Shown: positions 25,871 through 35,873 of the stretch, one piece after another | Layout: the number at the start of each line of letters is the position of its first letter | Numbering within the stretch: position 1 is the stretch's first letter | From: Candidatus Zixiibacteriota bacterium | GTDB taxonomy: Bacteria; Zixibacteria; MSB-5A5; GN15; FEB-12 | Length of the DNA stretch: 64,000 nucleotides | Direction of reading: 5' to 3' | Assembly: GCA_028289585.1 (NCBI GenBank) | Contig: JANQPI010000010.1 | Span: 186,001-250,000, forward strand | The notes under the pieces: generated by a model | Databases searched by the model: none | What the model saw: only the letters and a program-made list of their open reading frames with translations | What the model was told of the DNA's origin: nothing | Translations under genes and position numbers: made by a program

Positions 25871-26317
25871 ATGAAAGTCATTCTGAAAGAGGATGTGGCC
25901 GATCTGGGTGTTGCCGGCGAAACCGTGGAGGTTCGCGACGGCTACGGCCGGAATTTCCTCATTCCGCGTCGTCTCGCGGTTCCAGCCACGAAGTCTAATC
26001 TGAAATCGGTCGCTTCAATCCGCAAAGAGCAGGAAGTTCGGTCCCGCAAGCGTCTTCGCGCGGCGGAAACAGTTAAAGCACGTTTGGAAGAGTTGTCGCT
26101 CAACATCGAAGTCAACGTCGGTGAGGAAGAGCGACTGTTTGGATCGGTAACCAACGGCGACATCGCTGAGAAGCTCGCGGCCGAGGGGATTGAGATCGAT
26201 CGTCGCTCGGTTATCCTGGACGAGCCGATCAAGCAGCTTGGCGTCTACACCGTTCCCGTGAAGATCGAAAAAGAGGTTACCGCTGATCTGAAAGTCTGGG
26301 TGATCAAGAAGGCCTGA
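25871..26317 (+). CDS. rplI: 50S ribosomal protein bL9
   Basis: 148-residue L9, full length. The N-terminal domain shows MKVILKEDVADLG and the signature GYGRNFLIPRRLAV; a long connecting helix (about 45-75) and the C-terminal domain (LFGSVTNGDIAEKLAAEG) follow. It stabilises the L1 stalk base. AGAGAG precedes the ATG. The BFN gene starts 11 bases downstream. Confidence 0.97.
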   Translation: MKVILKEDVADLGVAGETVEVRDGYGRNFLIPRRLAVPATKSNLKSVASIRKEQEVRSRKRLRAAETVKARLEELSLNIEVNVGEEERLFGSVTNGDIAEKLAAEGIEIDRRSVILDEPIKQLGVYTVPVKIEKEVTADLKVWVIKKA

Positions 26318-26328
26318 GTCTTCGCTCT

Positions 26329-26853
26329 ATGCGTCTTTTGGAAGTTACGCTCGATCGCTTGGCGATCGATATCGAGGCACGGACGCCGGTCGTTATTCTC
26401 GCTCCCGCCGGACTGGATAAGGTGCTGCCGATCTGGATCGGCCACGCTGAGGCAATGGCGATCGCGATGGAACTCCAGGGAATCAAACACTCCCGACCTC
26501 TTACCCACGACCTGCTGCAACGTATCATCGCCCTTCTCGATGCCGAGGTGGAACGAGTCGAAATCACTGAGCTCAAAGAGGCCACATTCTTCGCGGTGAT
26601 CCACCTGGTCGTCAATGGCCAAGTTCGCACGATCGATGCCCGTCCCTCCGACTCGATAGCCCTGGCGCTCAAGACCGGCGCCCAAATCTTTGTGAACGAA
26701 GAACTCTTTGATCAGGCTCAGTTGAGCCCTGAGTCAGGCGAAACGCCTGACGAATCCGATGCCGGCCCGCCACCTCTGCCGACGGATCGAGAAGAATTGC
26801 GCAAGCGACTCTCCGACATGGGCCCCGAAGACTTCGGCAAGTTTTCACTGTAG
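26329..26853 (+). CDS. bifunctional nuclease family protein (BFN/DUF151)
   Basis: 174-residue protein with the BFN domain in residues 1-130 (VVILAPAGLDKVLPIWIGHAEA, RPSDSIALALK). The family was named for RNase/DNase activity reported for plant relatives; bacterial roles are less clear. An acidic tail with a UVR-like end (REELRKRLSDMGPEDF) follows. It lies 11 bases after rplI and 9 bases before the LpoA-like gene, so it is probably part of the same transcript. Confidence 0.85.
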   Translation: MRLLEVTLDRLAIDIEARTPVVILAPAGLDKVLPIWIGHAEAMAIAMELQGIKHSRPLTHDLLQRIIALLDAEVERVEITELKEATFFAVIHLVVNGQVRTIDARPSDSIALALKTGAQIFVNEELFDQAQLSPESGETPDESDAGPPPLPTDREELRKRLSDMGPEDFGKFSL

Positions 26854-26862
26854 CCTGAACAC

Positions 26863-28656
26863 ATGACGTTACGATCTATCCTTCTGCTGGTCGCTGTCGC
26901 CAGCGCGCTTCCCGTTGGGGCGGTTGACCTCGTCGGCGAACCAGCCAACGTGCGAGCCCTGTTTGCCCGCGGCGAGCGGTTGTTGGAAACGAATCAGGTT
27001 GACGAAGCGCGTCTCGTTTTCGACTCCCTTGTTACTTTCCATGCTGACTCTCCCAATCGCGACCTCTGGCTAACCAATCGAGGACGAGCCGAACTACGAG
27101 CGACCCGGTTTTCCGAGGCGATTGCCAGCTTTTCGTTGGCGTTGTCAACCACCAGTTCGTCTCGTTTACGGTCGGAACTTCACTTTCATCGTGGCAACGC
27201 GCGCTACGCGATGGGGTATGCACGAGCGGCAATGTCTGATTTTGTCGTTTCCTGGCGTGACAGCCGTCGTCGCGAACTCACCGAACTTGCGCTCGACGCA
27301 GTAGTCGCCGTTCTTGATTCCCTTCCCAGGGTAGCTCTGCCGATCGGACCACTTCTTGGCTTGAGCCAACAGCAGCGTTGTACTCTCGTTGAGGTTGTTG
27401 GTGATCGTTTGGTCCAACGGGGACAGGGCGATATCGCTATGGGCCTCGCGGTTGGGTGCTCGAAACCGCTCTCGTTGCCGCTCTCTCGTTTTCCGGATTC
27501 GGTGCGTTTGGCGGTCTTCCTGCCGTTTTCAGGCCCACTAGCCGATTTCGGTGACCAGCTGTGGCGCGGAGTGTTACTCGCCGTTGAACTGTATGAGGCG
27601 GAGACCGGGCGCTCTTTAGATGTTGCACTCTTTGATACGCAGGCCGACCCGGTGACCGCCGCCCGGATCGCTAAAGAGATTAGTGATCGGGATTTCGATG
27701 CCGCGATTGGTCCGTTGACCTCGGATGCCGCCATTGCGGTGGCTGGCGTCCTCACCGATCGCCCCGAGACACCGTTCTTGTTGCCGGCGGCATCGGAAGG
27801 TGGGCTTACTGCTCTCGGTCCTTCGGTCTTCCAGCTTGTTCCCAATCTCGAGTTGCAGGCTGCCGCGATGGCCACGCACGCTGTATCGGTATTGGGTTGC
27901 GACTCTGCGGTTGTCCTGACCGCTACCGAGCCGCTGCTCATCCGCCAGGCCGAGGCGTTTGCTGCGCGGTTTCGGTCCCTTGGTGGGACAGTGGTCATGC
28001 AACGCTACTATCGCTCCCGAGATCGCGACTTTGGCCCTTATCTTCAGGATATCAAGGCGACACTCAACGGTTGGGTGAGCGTCGATGACGGCGTCTATTT
28101 GAATGCCGTCGGTGATACATTGGATGCCCAGACCATTCCGGCCACCGTCGACTGCTTGTATCTTCCCGGTGCGGGTGCCCAGCTGCGATTGCTGTTGCCG
28201 CAGATCGAGTTCTACAACATTTCTGGTTGGCGTCTGGGCAATGATGCCTTTGGCGACGATGCTATTCTGAACCTGGCTGATAACGTGACCTCCCGCGTTA
28301 TCTTTCCGTCGGCGCTCTCCGCCAATGAGGTCGGCGGTGCGTACGGTCGGTTGGCGACAATGTACGGAATTCGCTACGATGGACCGGTTTCCCGATTAAC
28401 AGGACTCGGCTATGATGCGGTCTCACTACTCGCGGCAGTCCTGAACGAGGGTGTCGATAACTCAGCCGAACTCGTTATTCGTCTGAATTCCGTGGCGGGT
28501 TTCGAAGGCACGCACGGCACGATTTCATTCAATGCCATGCGCGAGAATCGGGAGATTCCTTTGTATAAGATCGCGAACAAACAACAAGAGCGGATTGGGC
28601 TGAGCGGATTGACTCCGAGTCGAGAGACGCCACCGTCCGTCTCCGAGGAGAATTGA
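26863..28656 (+). CDS. LpoA-like periplasmic protein: TPR region plus type 1 binding-protein domain
   Basis: 597-residue exported protein. Signal peptide MTLRSILLLVAVASALPVGA, no lipobox; TPR-like helices (about 27-130: ERLLETNQVDEARLVFDSL, ARYAMGYARAAMSDF); then a periplasmic binding-protein type 1 domain (about 205-580: LAVFLPFSGPLADFGDQLWRG, AAIGPLTSDAAIAVAGVL). This order resembles LpoA, the outer-membrane activator of penicillin-binding protein 1A, and amino-acid ABC binding proteins such as LivJ. No ABC transporter genes adjoin it, favouring the LpoA-like reading. Whether it binds a ligand is unknown. Confidence 0.75.
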   Translation: MTLRSILLLVAVASALPVGAVDLVGEPANVRALFARGERLLETNQVDEARLVFDSLVTFHADSPNRDLWLTNRGRAELRATRFSEAIASFSLALSTTSSSRLRSELHFHRGNARYAMGYARAAMSDFVVSWRDSRRRELTELALDAVVAVLDSLPRVALPIGPLLGLSQQQRCTLVEVVGDRLVQRGQGDIAMGLAVGCSKPLSLPLSRFPDSVRLAVFLPFSGPLADFGDQLWRGVLLAVELYEAETGRSLDVALFDTQADPVTAARIAKEISDRDFDAAIGPLTSDAAIAVAGVLTDRPETPFLLPAASEGGLTALGPSVFQLVPNLELQAAAMATHAVSVLGCDSAVVLTATEPLLIRQAEAFAARFRSLGGTVVMQRYYRSRDRDFGPYLQDIKATLNGWVSVDDGVYLNAVGDTLDAQTIPATVDCLYLPGAGAQLRLLLPQIEFYNISGWRLGNDAFGDDAILNLADNVTSRVIFPSALSANEVGGAYGRLATMYGIRYDGPVSRLTGLGYDAVSLLAAVLNEGVDNSAELVIRLNSVAGFEGTHGTISFNAMRENREIPLYKIANKQQERIGLSGLTPSRETPPSVSEEN

Positions 28657-28658
28657 GT

Positions 28659-28880
28659 ATGTCCGATGCTGCCGATCGTCCGGCAATTAAAATGGTAGTC
28701 GACGGAGAGGTGCGCGACGTATCGTTTGAAGAATTGGCCCTCTCCAATAACCTTGCTCAGGAAGCCCTGGTTCGGCTCCTCATCAGCAAGGGCGTCTTCG
28801 AACCGAAGGAGCTGATGGAGATGATGGAGACCGTTCGCTCGGAACGCTATCGTACCGGAGATCCACCCGACACCGCCTGA
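28659..28880 (+). CDS. small hypothetical protein (73 aa)
   Basis: Soluble 73-residue acidic protein I do not recognise: IKMVVDGEVRDVSFEELALSN and a helical C-terminus (LVRLLISKGVFEPKELMEMM). The end resembles helices in small regulatory or assembly factors but no family can be named. GAGGAG lies 8 bases before the ATG, and the gene starts 2 bases after the LpoA-like stop, so it is a real coupled gene. Confidence 0.7.
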   Translation: MSDAADRPAIKMVVDGEVRDVSFEELALSNNLAQEALVRLLISKGVFEPKELMEMMETVRSERYRTGDPPDTA

Positions 28881-28887
28881 ATGCGTC

Positions 28888-29373
28888 ATGAGTGACGAGC
28901 GCTCCCAAACTCTTTCCGAAGTGTCGCCAACCCTTCTTCGTTGGCGAGTCCATCCGCTCGCTCGCAAGCCGATCGTCTCGGCTGCGGTCATCCTCCTGTT
29001 GATCGCCACGGCCGTGTTGATCGTCGTCGCTACCGGTTCTCCCGCCTTCGCTACTCTCGGAACGGTCTTGTTCTTCGTGTCACTCGGTCGCTTCTGGTTT
29101 CCTACGACCTACACGCTGACCGAGGCAGGTCTTGAGATCAGAACCCTTGCGCAAACAGTATCTAAGCCGTGGTCCGGTTACCGGTCGTATTGGCCTGACA
29201 AGAATGGTGTGTTACTCTCTCCGTTTGCGCGGCAATCGCGATTGGAGAACTTCCGTGGTCAGTATGTTATGTTCGAACAGAATCGTGATGCGGTAATGAC
29301 GATTATTCAGAATCGTATCGATGCTGTTGTTGCTGCCGAACTCGCCGACGCCCAGACGCCGCCGGAGTCCTGA
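28888..29373 (+). CDS. hypothetical membrane protein with PH-like domain
   Basis: 161 residues. Two adjoining transmembrane helices (IVSAAVILLLIATAVLIVVAT and FATLGTVLFFVSLGRFW), then a cytoplasmic strand-rich domain beginning YTLTEAGLEIRTLAQTVSKPWSGYRSYWPDKNG, like the bacterial PH domains found in small membrane proteins. It starts 7 bases after the preceding small gene and its stop overlaps the next ATG (ATGA). Confidence 0.7.
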   Translation: MSDERSQTLSEVSPTLLRWRVHPLARKPIVSAAVILLLIATAVLIVVATGSPAFATLGTVLFFVSLGRFWFPTTYTLTEAGLEIRTLAQTVSKPWSGYRSYWPDKNGVLLSPFARQSRLENFRGQYVMFEQNRDAVMTIIQNRIDAVVAAELADAQTPPES

Positions 29374-29894
29374 TGTCGTTCTGGAAAACAGGTGAGGCCC
29401 CGCCTCCGCCCGGTGACCCGACTCCGGAGGACGAAGAACGCGTTCTGGAAAAGCTGGCGACGAAGACAGTTGAGCGGGGAATGACTGTCCCGGCGATTCT
29501 GTTTCTGGAGTCAATCAAACCGCTGAACTTCATCGGTTCCCAGGCGATGGTCTTCTTCGAGCCAGTTATTCAGACGGTCTTCAATTTCCGCGATTACGAA
29601 ACGCTCCGCGTCGCGTTGGAAAAGCGGGATACCGTCGAGAAGCTCATCACGAAGATTGAGGCCCAGGATGCGGTTGCCTATCGCCGTGAGAAGGCGATCC
29701 GTAAGTACCGCAATGAGCAGAAGAAGACTTGGAAGTGGTATCAGCGCTATCTTGGACTATTCACGCCACGGGTAGAATACCCCGACTGGGTCGTGAATCC
29801 CCCGCATCTGCACCCCGACGAACAGTTGAAGATGAAAACGGAATCGGTTGAGGAGACGATGAAGCGCCTCAACCGTGATGACCCGAAGCCCTAG
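29373..29894 (+). CDS. hypothetical protein of a three-gene cluster
   Basis: 173-residue protein without a family I recognise. A Pro-rich N-terminus (APPPPGDPTPEDEE) precedes an amphipathic stretch (GMTVPAILFLESIKPLNFIGSQAMVFFEP) that could associate with a membrane, then charged helices. The segment is similar in tone to small proteins that sit on the inner membrane. Its ATG overlaps the stop of the PH-like membrane protein, implying translational coupling and a joint role. Confidence 0.65.
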   Translation: MSFWKTGEAPPPPGDPTPEDEERVLEKLATKTVERGMTVPAILFLESIKPLNFIGSQAMVFFEPVIQTVFNFRDYETLRVALEKRDTVEKLITKIEAQDAVAYRREKAIRKYRNEQKKTWKWYQRYLGLFTPRVEYPDWVVNPPHLHPDEQLKMKTESVEETMKRLNRDDPKP

Positions 29895-29903
29895 TCGCGC
29901 CTG

Positions 29904-30494
29904 TTATTCCGACGACTTCTCAGGCATCATGGCGTCGATCTCCTGCAAACGAAAGAGGTCGATCGCCAGCTTCAGCGAGTCTGCGTACGGTGACTCAAGC
30001 GACTGCAACAACTCATACGTGGCGAAGGCATCGGCATACCGGTCGGTTGCGAGAAACAGTTCCCCCCGATATTCGAGAGCGGGTTCGTAGAGTGAGTCAA
30101 TCGCCAACGCAGCATTATAGGCAGCTAATGCTGACTCAAAGTCACCAAGTTTGCGATAGCTGAAACCGAGATAGTTGTGTGCTTCGATCAGGCTCGGATC
30201 GTGCTTGATCGCCTTCTTGAAATCCTTAACCGCGTCTTCAAACTGATCCCGTGCCTTGGCATCAGACGTTGCCCGATAGTTGTAGGCGAAGAGGGAATCG
30301 GACGCTGCTGCGTAGCTATTCGCTTTCTCAACATGAGCCAATCCTTTGTCGTACGCCTCGATCGCCTGGGCTCGTTTGTCGTCCTCTTTCGATTCCGCTT
30401 TCGGCTCGCTGCTACCGCCGGCTGCCAGAGCAACGGTCGGAGACAGAAGAAGCACTATCGCACATAGGGTATAAGCTACTTTGCGCATGGTCAT
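29904..30494 (-). CDS. exported TPR protein
   Basis: 196-residue periplasmic protein. A signal peptide (MRKVAYTLCAIVLLLSPTVALA) is followed by a charged linker and at least two TPR repeats (FKKAIKHDPSLIEAHNYLGFSYRKL, ALAAYNAALAIDSLYEPALEYRG). TPRs mediate protein-protein contacts; the partner is unknown. It starts 4 bases after the gyrB stop and is probably cotranscribed with gyrB. Either ATG at 30494 or 30488 may be used. Confidence 0.75.
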   Translation of the reverse strand: MTMRKVAYTLCAIVLLLSPTVALAAGGSSEPKAESKEDDKRAQAIEAYDKGLAHVEKANSYAAASDSLFAYNYRATSDAKARDQFEDAVKDFKKAIKHDPSLIEAHNYLGFSYRKLGDFESALAAYNAALAIDSLYEPALEYRGELFLATDRYADAFATYELLQSLESPYADSLKLAIDLFRLQEIDAMMPEKSSE

Positions 30495-30498
30495 GACT

Positions 30499-32812
<2,314 letters not shown>

Positions 32813-32847
32813 GTACCCCTCAGAAACGGTGATTTATTCAACCCTCA

Positions 32848-32876
32848 AGAATACCAAATGCGGGTCGTTGGGGCAA
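32848..32876 (-). promoter_or_regulatory. sigma-70-type promoter of the DciA-like gene and gyrB
   Basis: On the minus strand TTGCCC (32871-32876), 17 bases, TATTCT (32848-32853); transcription should start near 32841, giving a leader of about 28 bases with the ribosome-binding site AGGGG. Confidence 0.65.
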
Positions 32877-32937
32877 GTAAAATTATCCGCGTAAATCGTT
32901 GTGTGATAAGAGATTGCACCGCCTTGTTGAGGCGTTG

Positions 32938-33615
32938 TCAGCGACGCGCAATATCCCCTGAACCGTTGATCGAATGGCGATGTTGATCGGGGCGGCCGCG
33001 GTAGACAATATCGCCGGAACCGTTGACCGTTCCTTCAAATCGCTCGGTCGCGAAGCAGATGATATCACCCGAACCGTTGAGCGTTGCGATGACGGTGGCT
33101 GCGCGAAAATCGCTGGCATCGACATCACCCGAGCCGTCGAGGGCGATCTCCAGAAACGCTGCGTTGCCTTCCACCGTGACGTCTCCCGACCCCTGCAGAT
33201 CGATCAGAAACTCGTCATCGGCGACATCGATCAGATACGCATCCCCCGCACCTTCCAGCGCGAGGCCCTCGAGCATGGGAACGGTGATATCGATACGAAT
33301 CGGACCACGAGTCCGGAAGGAGCCTTCGGTCTCGATGAAAAGATCACCTCGGCGTACCTCGGTCACAATGTGATCGTGGAGGTTATCGTCAACTGTTACG
33401 GAAAGTGACCACCCCTCAGCGCGGGTCACATACAGTTCCACCGGGGCATCCGTGGTGATCCAGACGAATGAATCGATCTCGCGGACCTCGGTCGTCATCG
33501 TTCCGGAGCCGCGCTCGGGTCGTCCACCCTTGCTGGTATTGACGCGAATGTCGGCGTGAGCCACCGCGACGATCGTTAGTAGCAGCAGGCCAGCCGCGAT
33601 TCTCGTTCCTGTCAT
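32938..33615 (-). CDS. exported DUF2807 head-GIN protein
   Basis: 225-residue envelope protein. Signal peptide MTGTRIAAGLLLLTIVAVAHA, then a right-handed beta-helix-like domain of the DUF2807 family with five GSGD turns at about 18-25 residue intervals (LQGSGDVTVEG, LDGSGDVDAS, LNGSGDIICF, VNGSGDIVYR, INGSGDIARR). The family is common in Bacteroidota and relatives; function unknown. The ATG at 33615 has GGAGGAG upstream. Confidence 0.8.
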   Translation of the reverse strand: MTGTRIAAGLLLLTIVAVAHADIRVNTSKGGRPERGSGTMTTEVREIDSFVWITTDAPVELYVTRAEGWSLSVTVDDNLHDHIVTEVRRGDLFIETEGSFRTRGPIRIDITVPMLEGLALEGAGDAYLIDVADDEFLIDLQGSGDVTVEGNAAFLEIALDGSGDVDASDFRAATVIATLNGSGDIICFATERFEGTVNGSGDIVYRGRPDQHRHSINGSGDIARR

Positions 33616-33689
33616 GTCACTCCTCCACGGGATGTGGTGCGCTCTCGTCGTAGTCGTGTGTACGAACACGCTCGCCGAGAGTTGCGGCG

Positions 33690-34667
33690 CTATTTGACCG
33701 TGATGTTGTCGAGGTAGAAGGTGAGTTCGGGGGTGTCAGGAAGCTTGAACCACTGAATTGACCGCATACGGTGAGGTTGCATACGGCGAGTCGTCGGCGC
33801 ATCGAAAATCGGTTCGATCGGGAGAGCGAAATGTTGGACGCCCGGGTAGATCGTGAACTCGGTGTTGTATCGATCCGGATACGAATAGTCATGCATGCGG
33901 TCGTGGGCCCGAAAGTGGAGCTGGAACGGTTCCACCGCATCGGAATAGATAGTGAACAGCAGGGAGTCGTAGTCCCGCCAGTCGGGATAGACCTCGCGGA
34001 TGTAGATACTCGGATCGTCATCGAACATGTAGTCAAGATCGACTCGGAGTACACGGCGACCGGTTGCGCTGTCAAAGCCATTTGGGGGCGGGACCTGCGA
34101 AATAGTCGCCTGCGAGGGGAAGAAGAAGGGACGATCCCAGGGATCCTCAAAATCGGCCACGAGAGGCCACTGATCGTTTCGATGGTATTCAGCAATCGCC
34201 CAGTAAACCGCCGGTAACAGCGGTACCACGGCGAGGATCAACGCAACTGCGGCCAGTCCGGTGCGGTGGCGCCGGAGTCGTTCTCGAACTGGTGGCGACC
34301 AGCGGGAATCGAACAGCGCTGCGGCTGTCAGGAAGGCGATAACCCCCATCAGATCACGGAGGACATCGATCGGATCAGCATCGCGACCACTGCCGATTTG
34401 AGACACCTCGATGCCGATCCCCAACAGTGTTGTGACCAGCAGAGCAATGCCGTATTGCATGTTGATGCTGAGCCGATTGCCGGCGAGGCGCAGAGCTCCC
34501 AGGACGACGAGCGCCATAACACCAAAGAGGGGGGTGTGCCCACCGTCGTAGAGCGCCCGCCAGAAGAAGGTGTTGTCCGGTTTCGGGAGCGACGTTTGAA
34601 CCCACAGGAGCAGGGGGACGCCCACGAGCAGGAGGATCAGACCGATGATGAAGGATAGTCGTTTCAT
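33690..34667 (-). CDS. VanZ-like membrane domain fused to a jelly-roll domain
   Basis: 325 residues. The N-terminal 145 residues form about five transmembrane helices with VanZ-like features (LPKPDNTFFWRALYDGGHTPLFGV, GIGIEVSQ, DPIDVLRDLMG), a family tied to teicoplanin resistance and envelope work. The C-terminal half (about 160-325) is a strand-rich domain (VADFEDPWDRPFF, RVLRVDLDYMF, FYLDNITVK) resembling carbohydrate-binding or CIA30-like jelly rolls, presumably periplasmic. The fusion suggests a membrane sensor or binder of a surface glycan; this is inference. Confidence 0.7.
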   Translation of the reverse strand: MKRLSFIIGLILLLVGVPLLLWVQTSLPKPDNTFFWRALYDGGHTPLFGVMALVVLGALRLAGNRLSINMQYGIALLVTTLLGIGIEVSQIGSGRDADPIDVLRDLMGVIAFLTAAALFDSRWSPPVRERLRRHRTGLAAVALILAVVPLLPAVYWAIAEYHRNDQWPLVADFEDPWDRPFFFPSQATISQVPPPNGFDSATGRRVLRVDLDYMFDDDPSIYIREVYPDWRDYDSLLFTIYSDAVEPFQLHFRAHDRMHDYSYPDRYNTEFTIYPGVQHFALPIEPIFDAPTTRRMQPHRMRSIQWFKLPDTPELTFYLDNITVK

Positions 34668-34728
34668 AGGTGCCGGAACCGTGGCAAAGTCAGCACGGTC
34701 CGGCGTGGCGGCAACAACAAGCTCAGGA

Positions 34729-35064
34729 TCAGCCTTTGATGACGAGGAAAAGTGAACAGGCCGCGACCGTCACGGGTAGCGCCGCGGCAAAGGCGATGTC
34801 GGTAAGGATCGTGACGAGGAAGGCAAGGATCAACGCCGGAGCGACCAGAAACTTGATCATCGCGAAGCTGAGCTTAAACAGTCGGGCGGCTACGAAGATG
34901 ACCACTGCAGCGAGGGCCGCATAGGTAGCGACCAACCCACCCCAACCGAATTGATCACGAATAGCGTCCTCGCCGCCCGCGATCAGATCGAGAACTGAGG
35001 CCACTGCCACCTTGACCGTTTCCCAATACGGGGCAAGCGCCTCCCAAAGACTTATCTCAAGCAC
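34729..35064 (-). CDS. hypothetical small membrane protein
   Basis: 111 residues with three hydrophobic segments (LVATYAALAAVVIFVAARLF, FLVAPALILAFLVTILTDIAF, ALPVTVAACSLFLVI). Not recognised. The GTG start overlaps the stop of the preceding 75-residue gene by 8 bases, showing translational coupling. Confidence 0.65.
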   Translation of the reverse strand: MLEISLWEALAPYWETVKVAVASVLDLIAGGEDAIRDQFGWGGLVATYAALAAVVIFVAARLFKLSFAMIKFLVAPALILAFLVTILTDIAFAAALPVTVAACSLFLVIKG

Positions 35065-35284
35065 CCTGGGCTTCCTCCAGCGGCTCGATTGTCAGCGAGG
35101 ATTCGCCGACCCGGCACAAGCCGATCATCCGTTGCGTCAGGAAATTCTGGGTTGTAATCCAGCGGTGGGAGACCTCCATGATCTCCTGCTGATCGATCTC
35201 CGAAATCCAGTCGAGCACTACCTGATCGTACTCGCGGTCATCGAGCACCACATCATCCATCGTCAGCACAAACTTAACACGCAT
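35057..35284 (-). CDS. hypothetical small protein (75 aa)
   Basis: Soluble 75-residue protein, not recognised: MRVKFVLTMDDVVLDDREYDQ and a basic/hydrophobic middle (VSHRWITTQNFLTQRMIGL). The ATG at 35284 has GAGGTGG 6 bases upstream and is preferred to a longer frame from 35329. Coupled to the following membrane protein gene. Confidence 0.65.
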   Translation of the reverse strand: MRVKFVLTMDDVVLDDREYDQVVLDWISEIDQQEIMEVSHRWITTQNFLTQRMIGLCRVGESSLTIEPLEEAQGA

Positions 35285-35363
35285 ACCGTCCACCTCATGA
35301 AACACGTCTCCTGAGGGGACAGAGGGCAACCCTGATGCCGCTTGCCGAAGTTGTTTTAATTTA

Positions 35364-35392
35364 TTGTCTAACAGCGAGTTACGATCTATTTG
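35364..35392 (+). promoter_or_regulatory. candidate promoter of a small RNA
   Basis: TTGTCT (35364-35369), 17 bases, TATTTG (35387-35392), with no open frame downstream on the plus strand. Confidence 0.35.
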
Positions 35393-35398
35393 TGCGTG

Positions 35399-35520
35399 GG
35401 TTCATCGACGACGGTGGCGGTTCGGAATAGGCTTGTTAGGGGCACCTATGGGCGACTTCCCATAGGCTGGATACGCCAGAAGAAGAGGAGCCGTGGTCGC
35501 TACCACGACTCCTTCTGTTT
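35399..35520 (+). ncRNA. candidate small RNA of about 120 nt
   Basis: Predicted from signals only. The transcript would start near 35399, form a perfect 8-bp hairpin CCTATGGG/CCCATAGG (35445-35452, 35459-35466, six-base loop) and end at a long terminator-like stem (35480-35516: GGAG-C-CGTGGT pairing with ACCACG-A-CTCC, outer AGAAG/TTCT) followed by GTTTCG. The T run is weak. It matches no RNA family I can recall. Confidence 0.35.
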
Positions 35521-35873
35521 CGATGTATTGATTTGCCGGTAGCAACGATTTGGCGGCATTTGCGCCGTCGCTCGCCGCGATTCATCCGCGGTACCCGACA
35601 ACGTACCGCCGTTCAGCTTGGCCAATTCGTCACTGATTCGTCCTTACCGTGACGAGCAGCCTAGGTTCCATAACCCTCTTCCTCCCTGGTTTGGTGTTAT
35701 GCAGTCGGCGCTGAGTGTACGGCGGCGGTTGAGTAGAGTGGTGATCCGGCATCGGTGAGATGATGCCCGGTGGTGTGTTGGGCCGGGAAACGGACCACCA
35801 CCTTGCTATTCGTAAGCTAATCCGTCGTGTTCAGGTGTCAATGACTATTTCTAAGACGTTGTCAGACAGTCCG

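Larger units (their letters stand above)
35285..35873. other. 589-base non-coding region with hairpins
   Basis: No credible gene on either strand. It contains a promoter-like pair and a terminator-like hairpin enclosing about 120 bases (35364-35520, separate entries), a hairpin CGGTAC/GTACCG near 35588-35608, and on the minus strand a GGTGGT/ACCACC hairpin (35769-35803) that may end the patatin transcript. I found no RNase P, tmRNA, 5S or SRP RNA signature. Confidence 0.5.

Noticed and set aside
32938-33200. DNA repeats in the DUF2807 gene
   Set aside because: The similarity comes from GSGD protein repeats of a beta-helix; the nucleotide copies are too diverged to be a mobile or recombining repeat.
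35399-35480. tRNA, 5S rRNA or SRP RNA in the 120-base structured segment
   Set aside because: No cloverleaf with a proper T-arm, no 5S CCGAAC loop region and no SRP GGAAGCAGCC-type apical motif; only generic hairpins.
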